Assembly (NCBI RefSeq): GCF_012641265.1
Contig: NZ_JABAHZ010000005.1
Span: 496,001 to 560,000 of the forward strand
From: Chitinophaga eiseniae
GTDB lineage: Bacteria; Bacteroidota; Bacteroidia; Chitinophagales; Chitinophagaceae
Direction of reading: 5' to 3'
Length of the DNA: 64,000 nt
Of the stretch, positions 16,620 through 23,887 are shown piece after piece (positions within the stretch are counted from its first letter, which is position 1; every line of letters begins with the position of its first letter). Under the pieces are notes generated by a model. The model was not told the DNA's origin, did no database searches, and saw nothing but the letters and a program-made list of their open reading frames with translations. The translations under genes were made by a program, and so were the position numbers.

Positions 16620-16922
16620 TTATGACAATGCTTCTTTCTTAAATCGGTTAAAAGCACCCTGGCTTTTATTAATCAGTTTTAGCACGCGTTGACGTACATC
16701 GTCCTGCAGTCCGGTAATTTCATGTTCAAAGACTTCCCTTAACTCAGATAAATCTTCTTTCTCCTGCCCGATTAAACCATTGATTTTATGACGCCAATCA
16801 TCTGCGGTTGACTTAATTTTCTTGCGGGTTTTATCACCGCTATCCGGCGCTGTTAACATACCAATGACGATTCCGGTAGTTAATCCCGCTATAGCACCTG
16901 CTAAAAATTTTGTTGTAGACAT
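16620..16922 (-). CDS. YtxH domain protein (gas-vesicle-protein-like stress protein)
   Basis: This 100-residue protein has one N-terminal transmembrane helix (FLAGAIAGLTTGIVIGML), followed by the YtxH signature TAPDSGDKTRKKIKSTADDW and a long, charged amphipathic helix that is probably a coiled coil. YtxH proteins are small, membrane-tethered, general-stress proteins of unknown mechanism. The association with the SRPBCC membrane protein on the other side of the terminator is common in Bacteroidota stress clusters. Upstream lies a family B palindrome. Confidence 0.88.
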   Translation of the reverse strand: MSTTKFLAGAIAGLTTGIVIGMLTAPDSGDKTRKKIKSTADDWRHKINGLIGQEKEDLSELREVFEHEITGLQDDVRQRVLKLINKSQGAFNRFKKEALS

Positions 16923-16974
16923 AGTATTGGATTTTTATGGTTAAACAAATGAAACGCGTGCATGGTTCAAGGGG

Positions 16975-17066
16975 CACGCAAAGACGCTAAGAAGCAAAGC
17001 AGCAAAGAAAATAGTTAAGCATGAAAGGAGATTCTTTGCTACTTTGCTTCTCAGCGTCTTTGCGTG
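16975..17066. repeat. Long palindrome, family B copy 2
   Basis: Arms of 35 bases (16975-17009 and 17032-17066) are complementary with two mismatches around a 22-base centre. The outer sequence ACGCAAAGACGCTAAG matches the other two family B elements. Unlike those, this one lies upstream of a gene (YtxH) and not between convergent stops. Confidence 0.9.
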
Positions 17067-17160
17067 ATAATTTTTTCCAAATATCAGGCCATTAATGGCA
17101 CACCTTGCAGGCGCTGTTCTTAAGAAAATGTTATAGTATGAGAAGCGTAAAGAGAAGAAA

Positions 17161-17262
17161 CCACCTGCCGAAAGAAGTGTGAAATAAGTTTTTAATAACG
17201 TAAAACATCGATGGAAACGCTATCCAGGACAATCTCAGAGTAGACATTGCCCCGGCAGGTGG
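17161..17262. other. GC-rich inverted repeat enclosing 82 bases
   Basis: CCACCTGCCG (17161-17170) is matched by CGGCAGGTGG (17253-17262) in an otherwise AT-rich gap. The interior has no coding frame of note. It may be a closed-stem structured RNA or the remnant of a small mobile element; no target-site duplication was seen. Confidence 0.4.
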
Positions 17263-17381
17263 ATAAGATAAGCGTATTAGATAATGGAATTTATAAAAGT
17301 CAAACGGAGCAGTAAAATAATTACATTCTAGTATTTTTCAAACCTTTTTGAAAGAAATGAAATAATAAATTTTATTAAAAA

Positions 17382-17421
17382 GTAAATCCTCTCCGGAGAT
17401 CAAATACCAGAGAGGATTTAC
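17382..17421. terminator. Hairpin downstream of the TlpA-like gene
   Basis: A perfect 12-base stem (17382-17393 with 17410-17421) encloses a 16-base loop. It lies about 85 bases past the minus-strand stop at 17505 and reads into an A/T-rich run on that strand, so it can terminate that transcript. Confidence 0.55.
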
Positions 17422-17504
17422 GCTTTTCAGCGTCAATATTATATTTTAATCAAATATTCTTCGTTAGCCGTTTTTGCAGGGAAAATTGCCGTTATTCCCA
17501 CTGC

Positions 17505-18749
17505 CTATTTTGCGTTGAGCATATCAGTAGTGAGCCGGTTGAAGTCGGCCTGAAACTGCTCATAGTGTTCGCCGGTACCCGGGCCTGAAAACCCGGTATG
17601 TACTTCCTGCACCTTACCTTTTTTGTTGATGAAGATGGTGGTCGGGAATCCTTTGATACCAGTGAGCTGTGGCAATGTTTTCTCTCCTTTTTCAGGATCT
17701 GCCGGTGTTACGCCGGTAACAAGCACCGGGTATTTTACATCGAAGCGTTTGAGGAAACCTTCCAGGCTTTTCTTTGATTTTTCAAAATCGGGGGTCCGCT
17801 CATAGGCGAGGCCCAGCACTTCTACGCCCCGGTCTTTATTCTTCTCGTACCATTTGCTCAGGAATCCGGTTTCATCCATACAGTTGGGGCACCAGGAGCC
17901 CATGAGGGTAATGATCACCACCTTATCCTTAAAGCGATCGTCTTTGAGGCTTATCTTATTACCGTTGAGGTCGGGGAAGCTGAAATCCAGCTGTTCATGA
18001 CCCGGCTTCATGGTAGCGATGGTTTTTTCGTCTGGTAAACGGGCGGTGTCATTTTTTACAGCCGACCAGTATTCGAGGCCATCGCCGATCCCGGCATAGA
18101 AGCGGCCATTGGAGATGCTATCTTTTCCTACCTGTGCCGTAAAAAGGTAGGCATGGGAACCGTCGAAAGTAGAGAGGCGAAGGGTATCGCCATCCACTAC
18201 GCCTTCCAGGAAGCGGTAGTCGCCGGTAGTTGTCAGGAAAGTACCCTGTACCAGGTTACCCACCTGTTTAAATTCGCCAATAGCGGTAGACGGCGCCTTA
18301 TCCTTATCTTTCGGAGATACAAACTGCGTTGCCCAACGGCCGGTGACATTCGCTGCAGCGGGTTTGTTGACAGGGAACCGGTCGGCGTTGCCTGCCGTTG
18401 CGGTAAACGGAATGCTCACGTCTTTGTCGGCCAGGTGCCTGATCCATACCCCTTCCAATGCACTGTCGGAGTTGAGTTTTGCCTTAAACTCCGAATCAAA
18501 GAAAGGCATTTTGATAAACACCGAATCGCCCTGTTGTTTTACATCATCTACCAGCAGTTTATCCGTGGCGTTGAGCACGAACAATACCGGTTTACCGATG
18601 CTATCTCTTACATCAAAGTTGAATACGATATCTGCGCCGTCCTTACGGTGCAGTTTGGCCTGCCATACGCCATCAGACAGGTGTTTGGCGGTATTTCCAT
18701 TGCAGGCGGCCAGTCCGATGCCCGCCAGGTAGATCCATAATTTCTTCAT
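17505..18749 (-). CDS. TlpA-family thioredoxin-like lipoprotein
   Basis: From the ATG at 18749 (MKKLWIYLAG) the protein has 414 residues. The lipobox GLAAC gives Cys15, so it is a periplasm-facing lipoprotein. The first 240 residues form a beta-rich domain of repeated GxW/GxF strands. The C-terminal 170 residues are a thioredoxin fold with SWCPNC (Cys287, Cys290) and the cis-Pro loop KGFPTTIFINKKGKV. The CPNC active site differs from the usual CGPC/CPPC, as is common in Bacteroidota TlpA relatives. The role is presumably periplasmic thiol-disulphide exchange; the partner is unknown. It begins four bases after the yggS stop, so both genes are probably one transcript. Confidence 0.88.
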   Translation of the reverse strand: MKKLWIYLAGIGLAACNGNTAKHLSDGVWQAKLHRKDGADIVFNFDVRDSIGKPVLFVLNATDKLLVDDVKQQGDSVFIKMPFFDSEFKAKLNSDSALEGVWIRHLADKDVSIPFTATAGNADRFPVNKPAAANVTGRWATQFVSPKDKDKAPSTAIGEFKQVGNLVQGTFLTTTGDYRFLEGVVDGDTLRLSTFDGSHAYLFTAQVGKDSISNGRFYAGIGDGLEYWSAVKNDTARLPDEKTIATMKPGHEQLDFSFPDLNGNKISLKDDRFKDKVVIITLMGSWCPNCMDETGFLSKWYEKNKDRGVEVLGLAYERTPDFEKSKKSLEGFLKRFDVKYPVLVTGVTPADPEKGEKTLPQLTGIKGFPTTIFINKKGKVQEVHTGFSGPGTGEHYEQFQADFNRLTTDMLNAK

Positions 18750-18753
18750 ACGT

Positions 18754-19443
18754 TTACTTTTGTGAATAGTTCCTTTCTCCAAAGAGCAGGCTGCCAATAC
18801 GTACCATCGTACTCCCTTCCTGCAGGGCGATGGGGTAATCGGCGCTCATGCCAATAGACAGTTCTTTAAAATACGTTTCGTGGTTAAAATAAGTGGTTTT
18901 AACTGATCCGAATAATTGGTGGAGCTGGTGGAACTCTTTATGGATCTGCGTTTCATTGGTAGTATTGGTGGCCATTCCCATCATACCGGAAATACGTACA
19001 TGTGAAAAAGCTGCCGGGTTGGCCGCATAGGTTTGAAGCAGTTGCTGTAACTCCTGCTCATCCATACCAAATTTGGTTTCCTCTGCTGCGATATGCACCT
19101 GTAACAGGCAATGGATCACCCGCTGGTATTTAGCGGCCTGTTTGTTTATTTCCTGCAGCAGCTTCAAGCTGTCTACCGCATGGATAGTATGCACAAAAGG
19201 GGCGATATATTTCACTTTATTGGATTGCAGGTGACCAATAAAGTGCCATTCAATATCTGCCGGTAATACTGCCTGTTTTTCGGTTAATTCCTGTACATAG
19301 TTTTCTCCGAAGATTCTTTGCCCTGCTGCGTAAAAAGCCTCTACATCACTTACGGGTTTTGTTTTGGATACGGCCACCAGTTTTGCCTGGTATGGTGATA
19401 GCTGGGAAAGAACCTCCTGATACGCTTTTAAGTTAATAGCCAT
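18754..19443 (-). CDS. yggS: YggS-family pyridoxal-phosphate homeostasis protein
   Basis: This 229-residue, single-domain TIM-barrel PLP-binding protein is related to the N-terminal domain of alanine racemase. It buffers PLP and influences amino-acid balance. Signatures are VAVSKTKP (PLP lysine, Lys27), QRIFGENYVQE, IEWHFIGHLQSNK, and the late LSIGMSADYPIALQEGSTMVRIG. Length and order are typical. It shares a transcript with the TlpA-like gene downstream (4-base gap). Upstream, a -7 box lies only four bases before the ATG. Confidence 0.95.
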   Translation of the reverse strand: MAINLKAYQEVLSQLSPYQAKLVAVSKTKPVSDVEAFYAAGQRIFGENYVQELTEKQAVLPADIEWHFIGHLQSNKVKYIAPFVHTIHAVDSLKLLQEINKQAAKYQRVIHCLLQVHIAAEETKFGMDEQELQQLLQTYAANPAAFSHVRISGMMGMATNTTNETQIHKEFHQLHQLFGSVKTTYFNHETYFKELSIGMSADYPIALQEGSTMVRIGSLLFGERNYSQK

Positions 19444-19447
19444 TTTG

Positions 19448-19455
19448 CAAAAGTA
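19448..19455 (-). promoter_or_regulatory. -7 box immediately before yggS
   Basis: The minus strand reads TACTTTTG, a match to TAnnTTTG, ending four bases before the ATG. If used, transcription would begin at or next to the start codon. The family A palindrome begins six bases beyond it. Confidence 0.45.
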
Positions 19456-19460
19456 AGCAG

Positions 19461-19575
19461 AAAGCTGAAAGCATAAAGCAAAAAGCCATTAAAGCGAATG
19501 ATCAGCGCAATAAATATTCAAATATTCGCTTATACAATTCGCTTTAATGGCTTTTTGCTTTATGCTTTCAGCTTT
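19461..19575. repeat. Long palindromic intergenic repeat, family A copy 2
   Basis: Perfect 39-base arms (19461-19499 and 19537-19575) enclose 37 bases. The left half is homologous to the element at 1982-2086. It occupies the whole space between the acyl-CoA dehydrogenase stop (19584) and the yggS -7 box, the same arrangement as copy 1 between lolA and lpd. Confidence 0.9.
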
Positions 19576-19583
19576 TAGCGCTT

Positions 19584-20723
19584 TTACGCGAGTATAGTAC
19601 GGCTGATAACGATGCGTTGTACTTCCGAGGTACCCTCATAGATCTGGGTAATTTTGGCATCGCGCATGAGGCGTTCTACGTGGTATTCCTTTACGTAGCC
19701 ATATCCTCCATGTACCTGCACGGCTTCTGTGGTTACCCACATGGCTGTTTCGGAAGAGAATACCTTGGCCATAGAGCTGCTGAGGGTATAGTCGAGGTGA
19801 TGGTCTTTCTCCCAGGCAGCTTTCAGGCATAACAAGCGGGAAGCTTCAATGCGGGTGGCCATATCTGCCAGTTTAAACTGGATGGCCTGGTGCTGGGATA
19901 TTTCCTTGCCAAATGCTTTTCTTTCCTTGGAGTATTTGAGCGCCAGTTCATAGGCGCCGCTGGCGATGCCCAGGGCCTGGGAAGCGATGCCGATACGGCC
20001 GCCGGCCAGGGTTTTCATGGCAAACTTAAATCCAAAGCCATCCTCCCCTATTCTATTCTCTTTGGGAACCTTTACATCCTGGAACATCACGCTATGCGTG
20101 TCGCTACCGCGGATACCCAGTTTATTTTCCTTCGCGCCGATAGTAACGCCAGGCATATTCTTTTCTACAATCAATGCGTTGATCCCTTTGCTGCCTTTTT
20201 CCGGGTGGGTTTGGGCCATTACCAGGTATACGCTGGCGGAGTTACCGTTGGTGATCCAGTTCTTGGTACCATTGAGCAGGTAGTGATCCCCTTTATCTTC
20301 TGCGGTAGTGCGCTGGGAAGTGGCGTCAGAACCGGCTTCCGGCTCGCTCAGCATAAAGGCCCCAATAATCTGACCGGAGGCCAGGGGGACCAGGTACTTT
20401 TGTTTTTGTTCTTCCGTGCCGAAAGTTTCCAGGCCCCAGCAAACAAGAGAGTTATTTACACTCATGACCACAGAGGAGGAAGCATCAACTTTGGAAATTT
20501 CTTCCATGGCCAATACATAAGAAATCGCATCCAGTCCCGCTCCCCCATATTTAGGGCTTACCATCATTCCCAGGAACCCCAGTTCTCCCAGTTTCTTAAC
20601 CTGTTCGGCCGGGAACTTCTGGTGTTCATCTCTTTCTATTACACCGGGCAACAATTCGTTGATGGCAAAATCGCGAGCAGCCTTCTGTATCATCAGATGC
20701 TCTTCCGTCAATTGAAAATCCAT
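19584..20723 (-). CDS. Acyl-CoA dehydrogenase (short-chain/butyryl type)
   Basis: From the ATG at 20723 (MDFQLTEEH) the enzyme has 379 residues. This FAD enzyme introduces the trans-2 double bond in acyl-CoA during beta-oxidation or amino-acid degradation. It shows YGGAGLDAISYVLAMEEIS, the signature FMLSEPEAGSDA, WITNG in the flavin loop, and QIYEGTSEVQR with the catalytic base Glu363, placed as in short-chain dehydrogenases. The ten-residue extension to 20753 lacks support. No electron-transfer flavoprotein genes are adjacent. The 237 bases upstream, shared with the divergent arginase gene, show no clear operator. Confidence 0.94.
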   Translation of the reverse strand: MDFQLTEEHLMIQKAARDFAINELLPGVIERDEHQKFPAEQVKKLGELGFLGMMVSPKYGGAGLDAISYVLAMEEISKVDASSSVVMSVNNSLVCWGLETFGTEEQKQKYLVPLASGQIIGAFMLSEPEAGSDATSQRTTAEDKGDHYLLNGTKNWITNGNSASVYLVMAQTHPEKGSKGINALIVEKNMPGVTIGAKENKLGIRGSDTHSVMFQDVKVPKENRIGEDGFGFKFAMKTLAGGRIGIASQALGIASGAYELALKYSKERKAFGKEISQHQAIQFKLADMATRIEASRLLCLKAAWEKDHHLDYTLSSSMAKVFSSETAMWVTTEAVQVHGGYGYVKEYHVERLMRDAKITQIYEGTSEVQRIVISRTILA

Positions 20724-20960
20724 GGTTATAATTTTATAGGTAATAGTGTCCAAATTATTTATAAATCAGCACCTAAAAAAATGACGCGATTAAAATTCAA
20801 TGTTATCAATCATATTCGGGAAAATATTGAACAAATCGCTACAATACCTCTACTGTATTGGATTTGGTTCAGATATTATATACAACTTTTTTACCATTGC
20901 ACTGTCCCCTGCTTTGGGCGTTCACATAAAATCCTGTAGCTTGCCTATAATGATCTTTTT

Positions 20961-21908
20961 ATGAAGAATATTAAAATAATAGAAGTAAAATCAGAAATCG
21001 GAGCAGGAACCAGGGGCGCCAGTTTAGGTGTAGATGCGATCAAGATTGCGGCACTGGATTTCATGAGCAACTTTTTTGTGCACTTCCCCACCGAAGCAAT
21101 TGAAACGGAGAATAAACTGTTATTTGAACCCATTGAATCGCCTTATGCCAAGCGGATCAAGGGCACTTTCAATATGTATGAGCGTATCAGCAAGAGTGTA
21201 TGTGAAACGGTAAAAGCCAATTGGTTCCCGGTTTTGTTATCGGGCGATCACAGTACCGCAGGCGCCACTATTGCCGGTTTGAAGATGGCTCACCCCAAAG
21301 CCAAGCTGGGTGTGATCTGGATAGATGCCCATGCCGACCTGCATACGCCGTATACCACCCCGTCGGGCAATATGCATGGGATGCCGCTGGCCACCGCTAT
21401 TGCAGAAGATAATATGGACTGCAAAGTGCATGATATCGATGAGAATACCGCCAAAATGTGGAATGCACTTAAAAACATCGGTAAAATAGCTCCCAAAGTA
21501 CTTCCGGAAGATATTGTATTCATCTCCCTCAGAGATTTTGAGAAGGAAGAAGACCACCTGATCAAACAATATGGCATGAAAGTGATTACCACCAGCGAGG
21601 TACGCCGCAAGGGACCGGAAAACATTTCGCGGTCGGTATTCCGTTACCTGAGCGACTGCGAGTATATATATGTATCGTTTGATGTGGATAGCCTGGATGC
21701 TTCCATTTCCAAAGGAACCGGTACGCCGGTGAGTAATGGATTAAGGGAGCGGGAGGCAGAGGACCTGATTGCGAAATTCATGCAGCACCGCAAGATCTGT
21801 TGTTTTGAAATTACCGAGGTAAACCCTACCCTGGACCGTGAGAACCTGATGGCGGAGATAGCCTTTAATATCCTGCAACGTAGCGTAAACGTACTGATGA
21901 TGAACTAG
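20961..21908 (+). CDS. Arginase family protein (likely arginase)
   Basis: This 315-residue ureohydrolase has a binuclear manganese site. All six metal ligands are visible: His97 in SGDHST, Asp122, His124 and Asp126 in WIDAHADLHTP, and Asp241 and Asp243 in SFDVDSLD. The SGNMHGMPLA loop is the pattern typical of true arginases, which split L-arginine to ornithine and urea, rather than agmatinases. No urease or ornithine genes lie nearby. It has its own upstream region. Its last four bases overlap the end of the convergent DUF3810 gene. Confidence 0.9.
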   Translation: MKNIKIIEVKSEIGAGTRGASLGVDAIKIAALDFMSNFFVHFPTEAIETENKLLFEPIESPYAKRIKGTFNMYERISKSVCETVKANWFPVLLSGDHSTAGATIAGLKMAHPKAKLGVIWIDAHADLHTPYTTPSGNMHGMPLATAIAEDNMDCKVHDIDENTAKMWNALKNIGKIAPKVLPEDIVFISLRDFEKEEDHLIKQYGMKVITTSEVRRKGPENISRSVFRYLSDCEYIYVSFDVDSLDASISKGTGTPVSNGLREREAEDLIAKFMQHRKICCFEITEVNPTLDRENLMAEIAFNILQRSVNVLMMN

Positions 21909-22993
21909 GGTTTTATTTTAAAGTAGGCGATCAACCAACCTGTAACCTCACTATAGCTGCGAATACCCTTGTCTTGCTTATTAGCTTTCAGATAGCGGTC
22001 ATATGCCGCAGTAAAGAATTCATCGGCCTTGCCGGTATACGCTTCATAGAAGCGGATGATGGCCTTATGGTCGGCTTTCACACCGGGTACCGCCCGGCTC
22101 CAGATGCTTTTAGCCAGGGTGGTATCGTGATAGGCTAATTGCCGTACGCTGTACATAAACATATCGAAATGGGCAGCATAACGGAAATGGCTATCCGGAA
22201 TACTGGTAGCCGCCAGGTATCCTACAAAATTGGCATCTTCTTCTGGTGCATATCCCAGCTGGTGGGCTATTTCATGGCAAATAATAAATGGCTGCAGTAC
22301 GGCGGGTACCGTCGTATTTACCTGGGCCTCCCCCGTGAAAGGGTTCAGGTAACCAGTTACCCCGGTATAGTTCAGCCATTTACCGTACAAGGAAGGTTTA
22401 ATGCTGGGCGCCTTGTATTGCAGGGCGGGCCAGGTATGGGCGGCTGCCGCATAAGCAGCTACTGCCCGCTGGAAAACCGGGGTTGCGGTGGTATCCGCCT
22501 TCATTATACCAATTGTGTCGCCGGTATTGGCTTTTTCGAGGTTAACCAGTTGAAGCAGGGTATCTGAAAGCTGGTAAAGCTGTTGTGTATTGTAATGGGT
22601 GGTCACAACGCCCGTATCGGCAGCGAGCGGGTTCCGCTCATAGTTGCCACCCCATAACACCAGGAAAAAAAGGTAGGCTTTTAACAGGAAATGAATGCCT
22701 TTCAGCACCAGCATACCGGTATCTTCCCAGGCGAGGCGTACGAGTTTATAACATAGTTTTAACAAATAAAATATTCCTCCAATAATCCAGGCAGTATATA
22801 TTACATCGCCAATGCTGAATGGAACTATACCTGTTACATGTCTGAAAGCCAAGCTACTCCACTTATACCACCTATGGAAGTAGAAATCGTTAAAATGATT
22901 ACTCCAGGCAAATAATATTTTTAACAACAGTATAGCCGTAAGTGTTAGTACAATACGGATGATTTTCTTTTTAATCCGGATTTTTGTTTCCAT
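21905..22993 (-). CDS. DUF3810 family membrane metalloprotease-like protein
   Basis: This 362-residue protein has two or three transmembrane helices in the first 115 residues (residues 12-30, 58-80 and about 100-118). A periplasmic or cytosolic domain with a zincin motif ICHEIAHQLGY (HExxH) follows, then the EEDANFVGYLA segment carrying a likely third ligand. The pattern is that of the Bacteroidota family DUF3810, assumed but not shown to be membrane peptidases. The start lies only three bases from the ATG of the divergent kinase-like gene, so the two promoters must lie inside each other's coding regions or be shared. Confidence 0.85.
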   Translation of the reverse strand: METKIRIKKKIIRIVLTLTAILLLKILFAWSNHFNDFYFHRWYKWSSLAFRHVTGIVPFSIGDVIYTAWIIGGIFYLLKLCYKLVRLAWEDTGMLVLKGIHFLLKAYLFFLVLWGGNYERNPLAADTGVVTTHYNTQQLYQLSDTLLQLVNLEKANTGDTIGIMKADTTATPVFQRAVAAYAAAAHTWPALQYKAPSIKPSLYGKWLNYTGVTGYLNPFTGEAQVNTTVPAVLQPFIICHEIAHQLGYAPEEDANFVGYLAATSIPDSHFRYAAHFDMFMYSVRQLAYHDTTLAKSIWSRAVPGVKADHKAIIRFYEAYTGKADEFFTAAYDRYLKANKQDKGIRSYSEVTGWLIAYFKIKP

Positions 22994-22996
22994 ATA

Positions 22997-23887
22997 ATGT
23001 GGCGGAACATGATAGATGAAATTCTACAAAAGCAGTTGAGTACGGCGCTCTCCGAGCAATTGAAGGTAAAAATACATATAAATGAGGCAAAAAGCGTTCA
23101 TGGGGGCGATATTAATAAATCTTTTCGTATAGCCACCAACGAGGGATATTTTTTTGTGAAGATGAATGATGGCGCACGTTTTCCGGATATGTTTGCGCAG
23201 GAATACGCGGGTTTACTGGAGTTGCAGTCGGCTCGGGCGCTGGATACGCCGAAACCGCTGGGTTACGGGCGGGTGAATGGACAGGCTTACCTGTTGCTGG
23301 AGTTTTTAACAAAGGGGCCCGCGCTTAGCGGTTTCTGGGATGATTTTGCGGTATCGCTGGCCCGGCAGCACAAAGTAACGCAGCCTCACTTTGGTTATAA
23401 CGGGCCTAATTATATTGGAAGTTTAAAGCAATACAATACGCCTTACAGCAGCTGGGCAGTGTTTTATGCGTTTAACCGGTTGTTGCCGCTTATCCGGATG
23501 GCGTATGACCAGCAGATTGCAGATAAGCAGATGGTACAGCAGGTGGAAACCTTATGCCGGCAGTTGCCGCATATATTTCCGCCAGAAGCGCCTGCTTTAT
23601 TGCATGGGGATTTATGGTCAGGCAATTTTATGGTAGGCAGCAAGGGGAAAGTTTGTGTATTTGATCCGGCAGTATATTACGGGCATAGGGAGATGGATTT
23701 GGCTATGACCCGGCTTTTCGGCGGATTTGATACCCGTTTTTACTATGCTTACCAGGCAGCCTATCCATTATCGTCGGGCTGGCAACAACGGATAGGCATT
23801 TGCCAGTTATATCCTTTAATGGTGCATTTATTATTGTTTGGCGGTAATTATTACAACAGTATCCGGGAGATTTTGCAATCATATTGA
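22997..23887 (+). CDS. Fructosamine kinase / aminoglycoside phosphotransferase family protein
   Basis: This 296-residue protein-kinase-like fold enzyme belongs to the family that phosphorylates sugar adducts on protein amines (deglycation). It carries the glycine-poor N-lobe with VHGGDINKSFRI and FFVKMN (ATP lysine), the catalytic loop LLHGDLWSGNF, and the metal-binding DPAVYYGHREMDLAM, all characteristic of fructosamine-3-kinase relatives. The ATG at 23009 (MIDEILQ) is an equally good start and would leave 15 bases to the divergent gene. The 3' end overlaps the stop of the hybrid kinase gene by nine bases. Confidence 0.9.
   Translation: MWRNMIDEILQKQLSTALSEQLKVKIHINEAKSVHGGDINKSFRIATNEGYFFVKMNDGARFPDMFAQEYAGLLELQSARALDTPKPLGYGRVNGQAYLLLEFLTKGPALSGFWDDFAVSLARQHKVTQPHFGYNGPNYIGSLKQYNTPYSSWAVFYAFNRLLPLIRMAYDQQIADKQMVQQVETLCRQLPHIFPPEAPALLHGDLWSGNFMVGSKGKVCVFDPAVYYGHREMDLAMTRLFGGFDTRFYYAYQAAYPLSSGWQQRIGICQLYPLMVHLLLFGGNYYNSIREILQSY

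Larger units (their letters stand above)
16923..17504. other. 582-bp gap without genes
   Basis: I find no convincing coding frame in this gap. It holds the YtxH upstream region, a family B palindrome (16975-17066), a GC-rich 10-base inverted repeat with an 82-base interior (17161-17262), an AT-rich stretch, and a 12-base hairpin (17382-17421) upstream in sequence from the TlpA-like gene's stop. The rest is AT-rich and shows no recognised motif. Confidence 0.6.

Noticed and set aside
20781..20939. 52-residue frame between acyl-CoA dehydrogenase and arginase
   Set aside because: AT-rich with no signal peptide or motif and no promoter; most likely chance.
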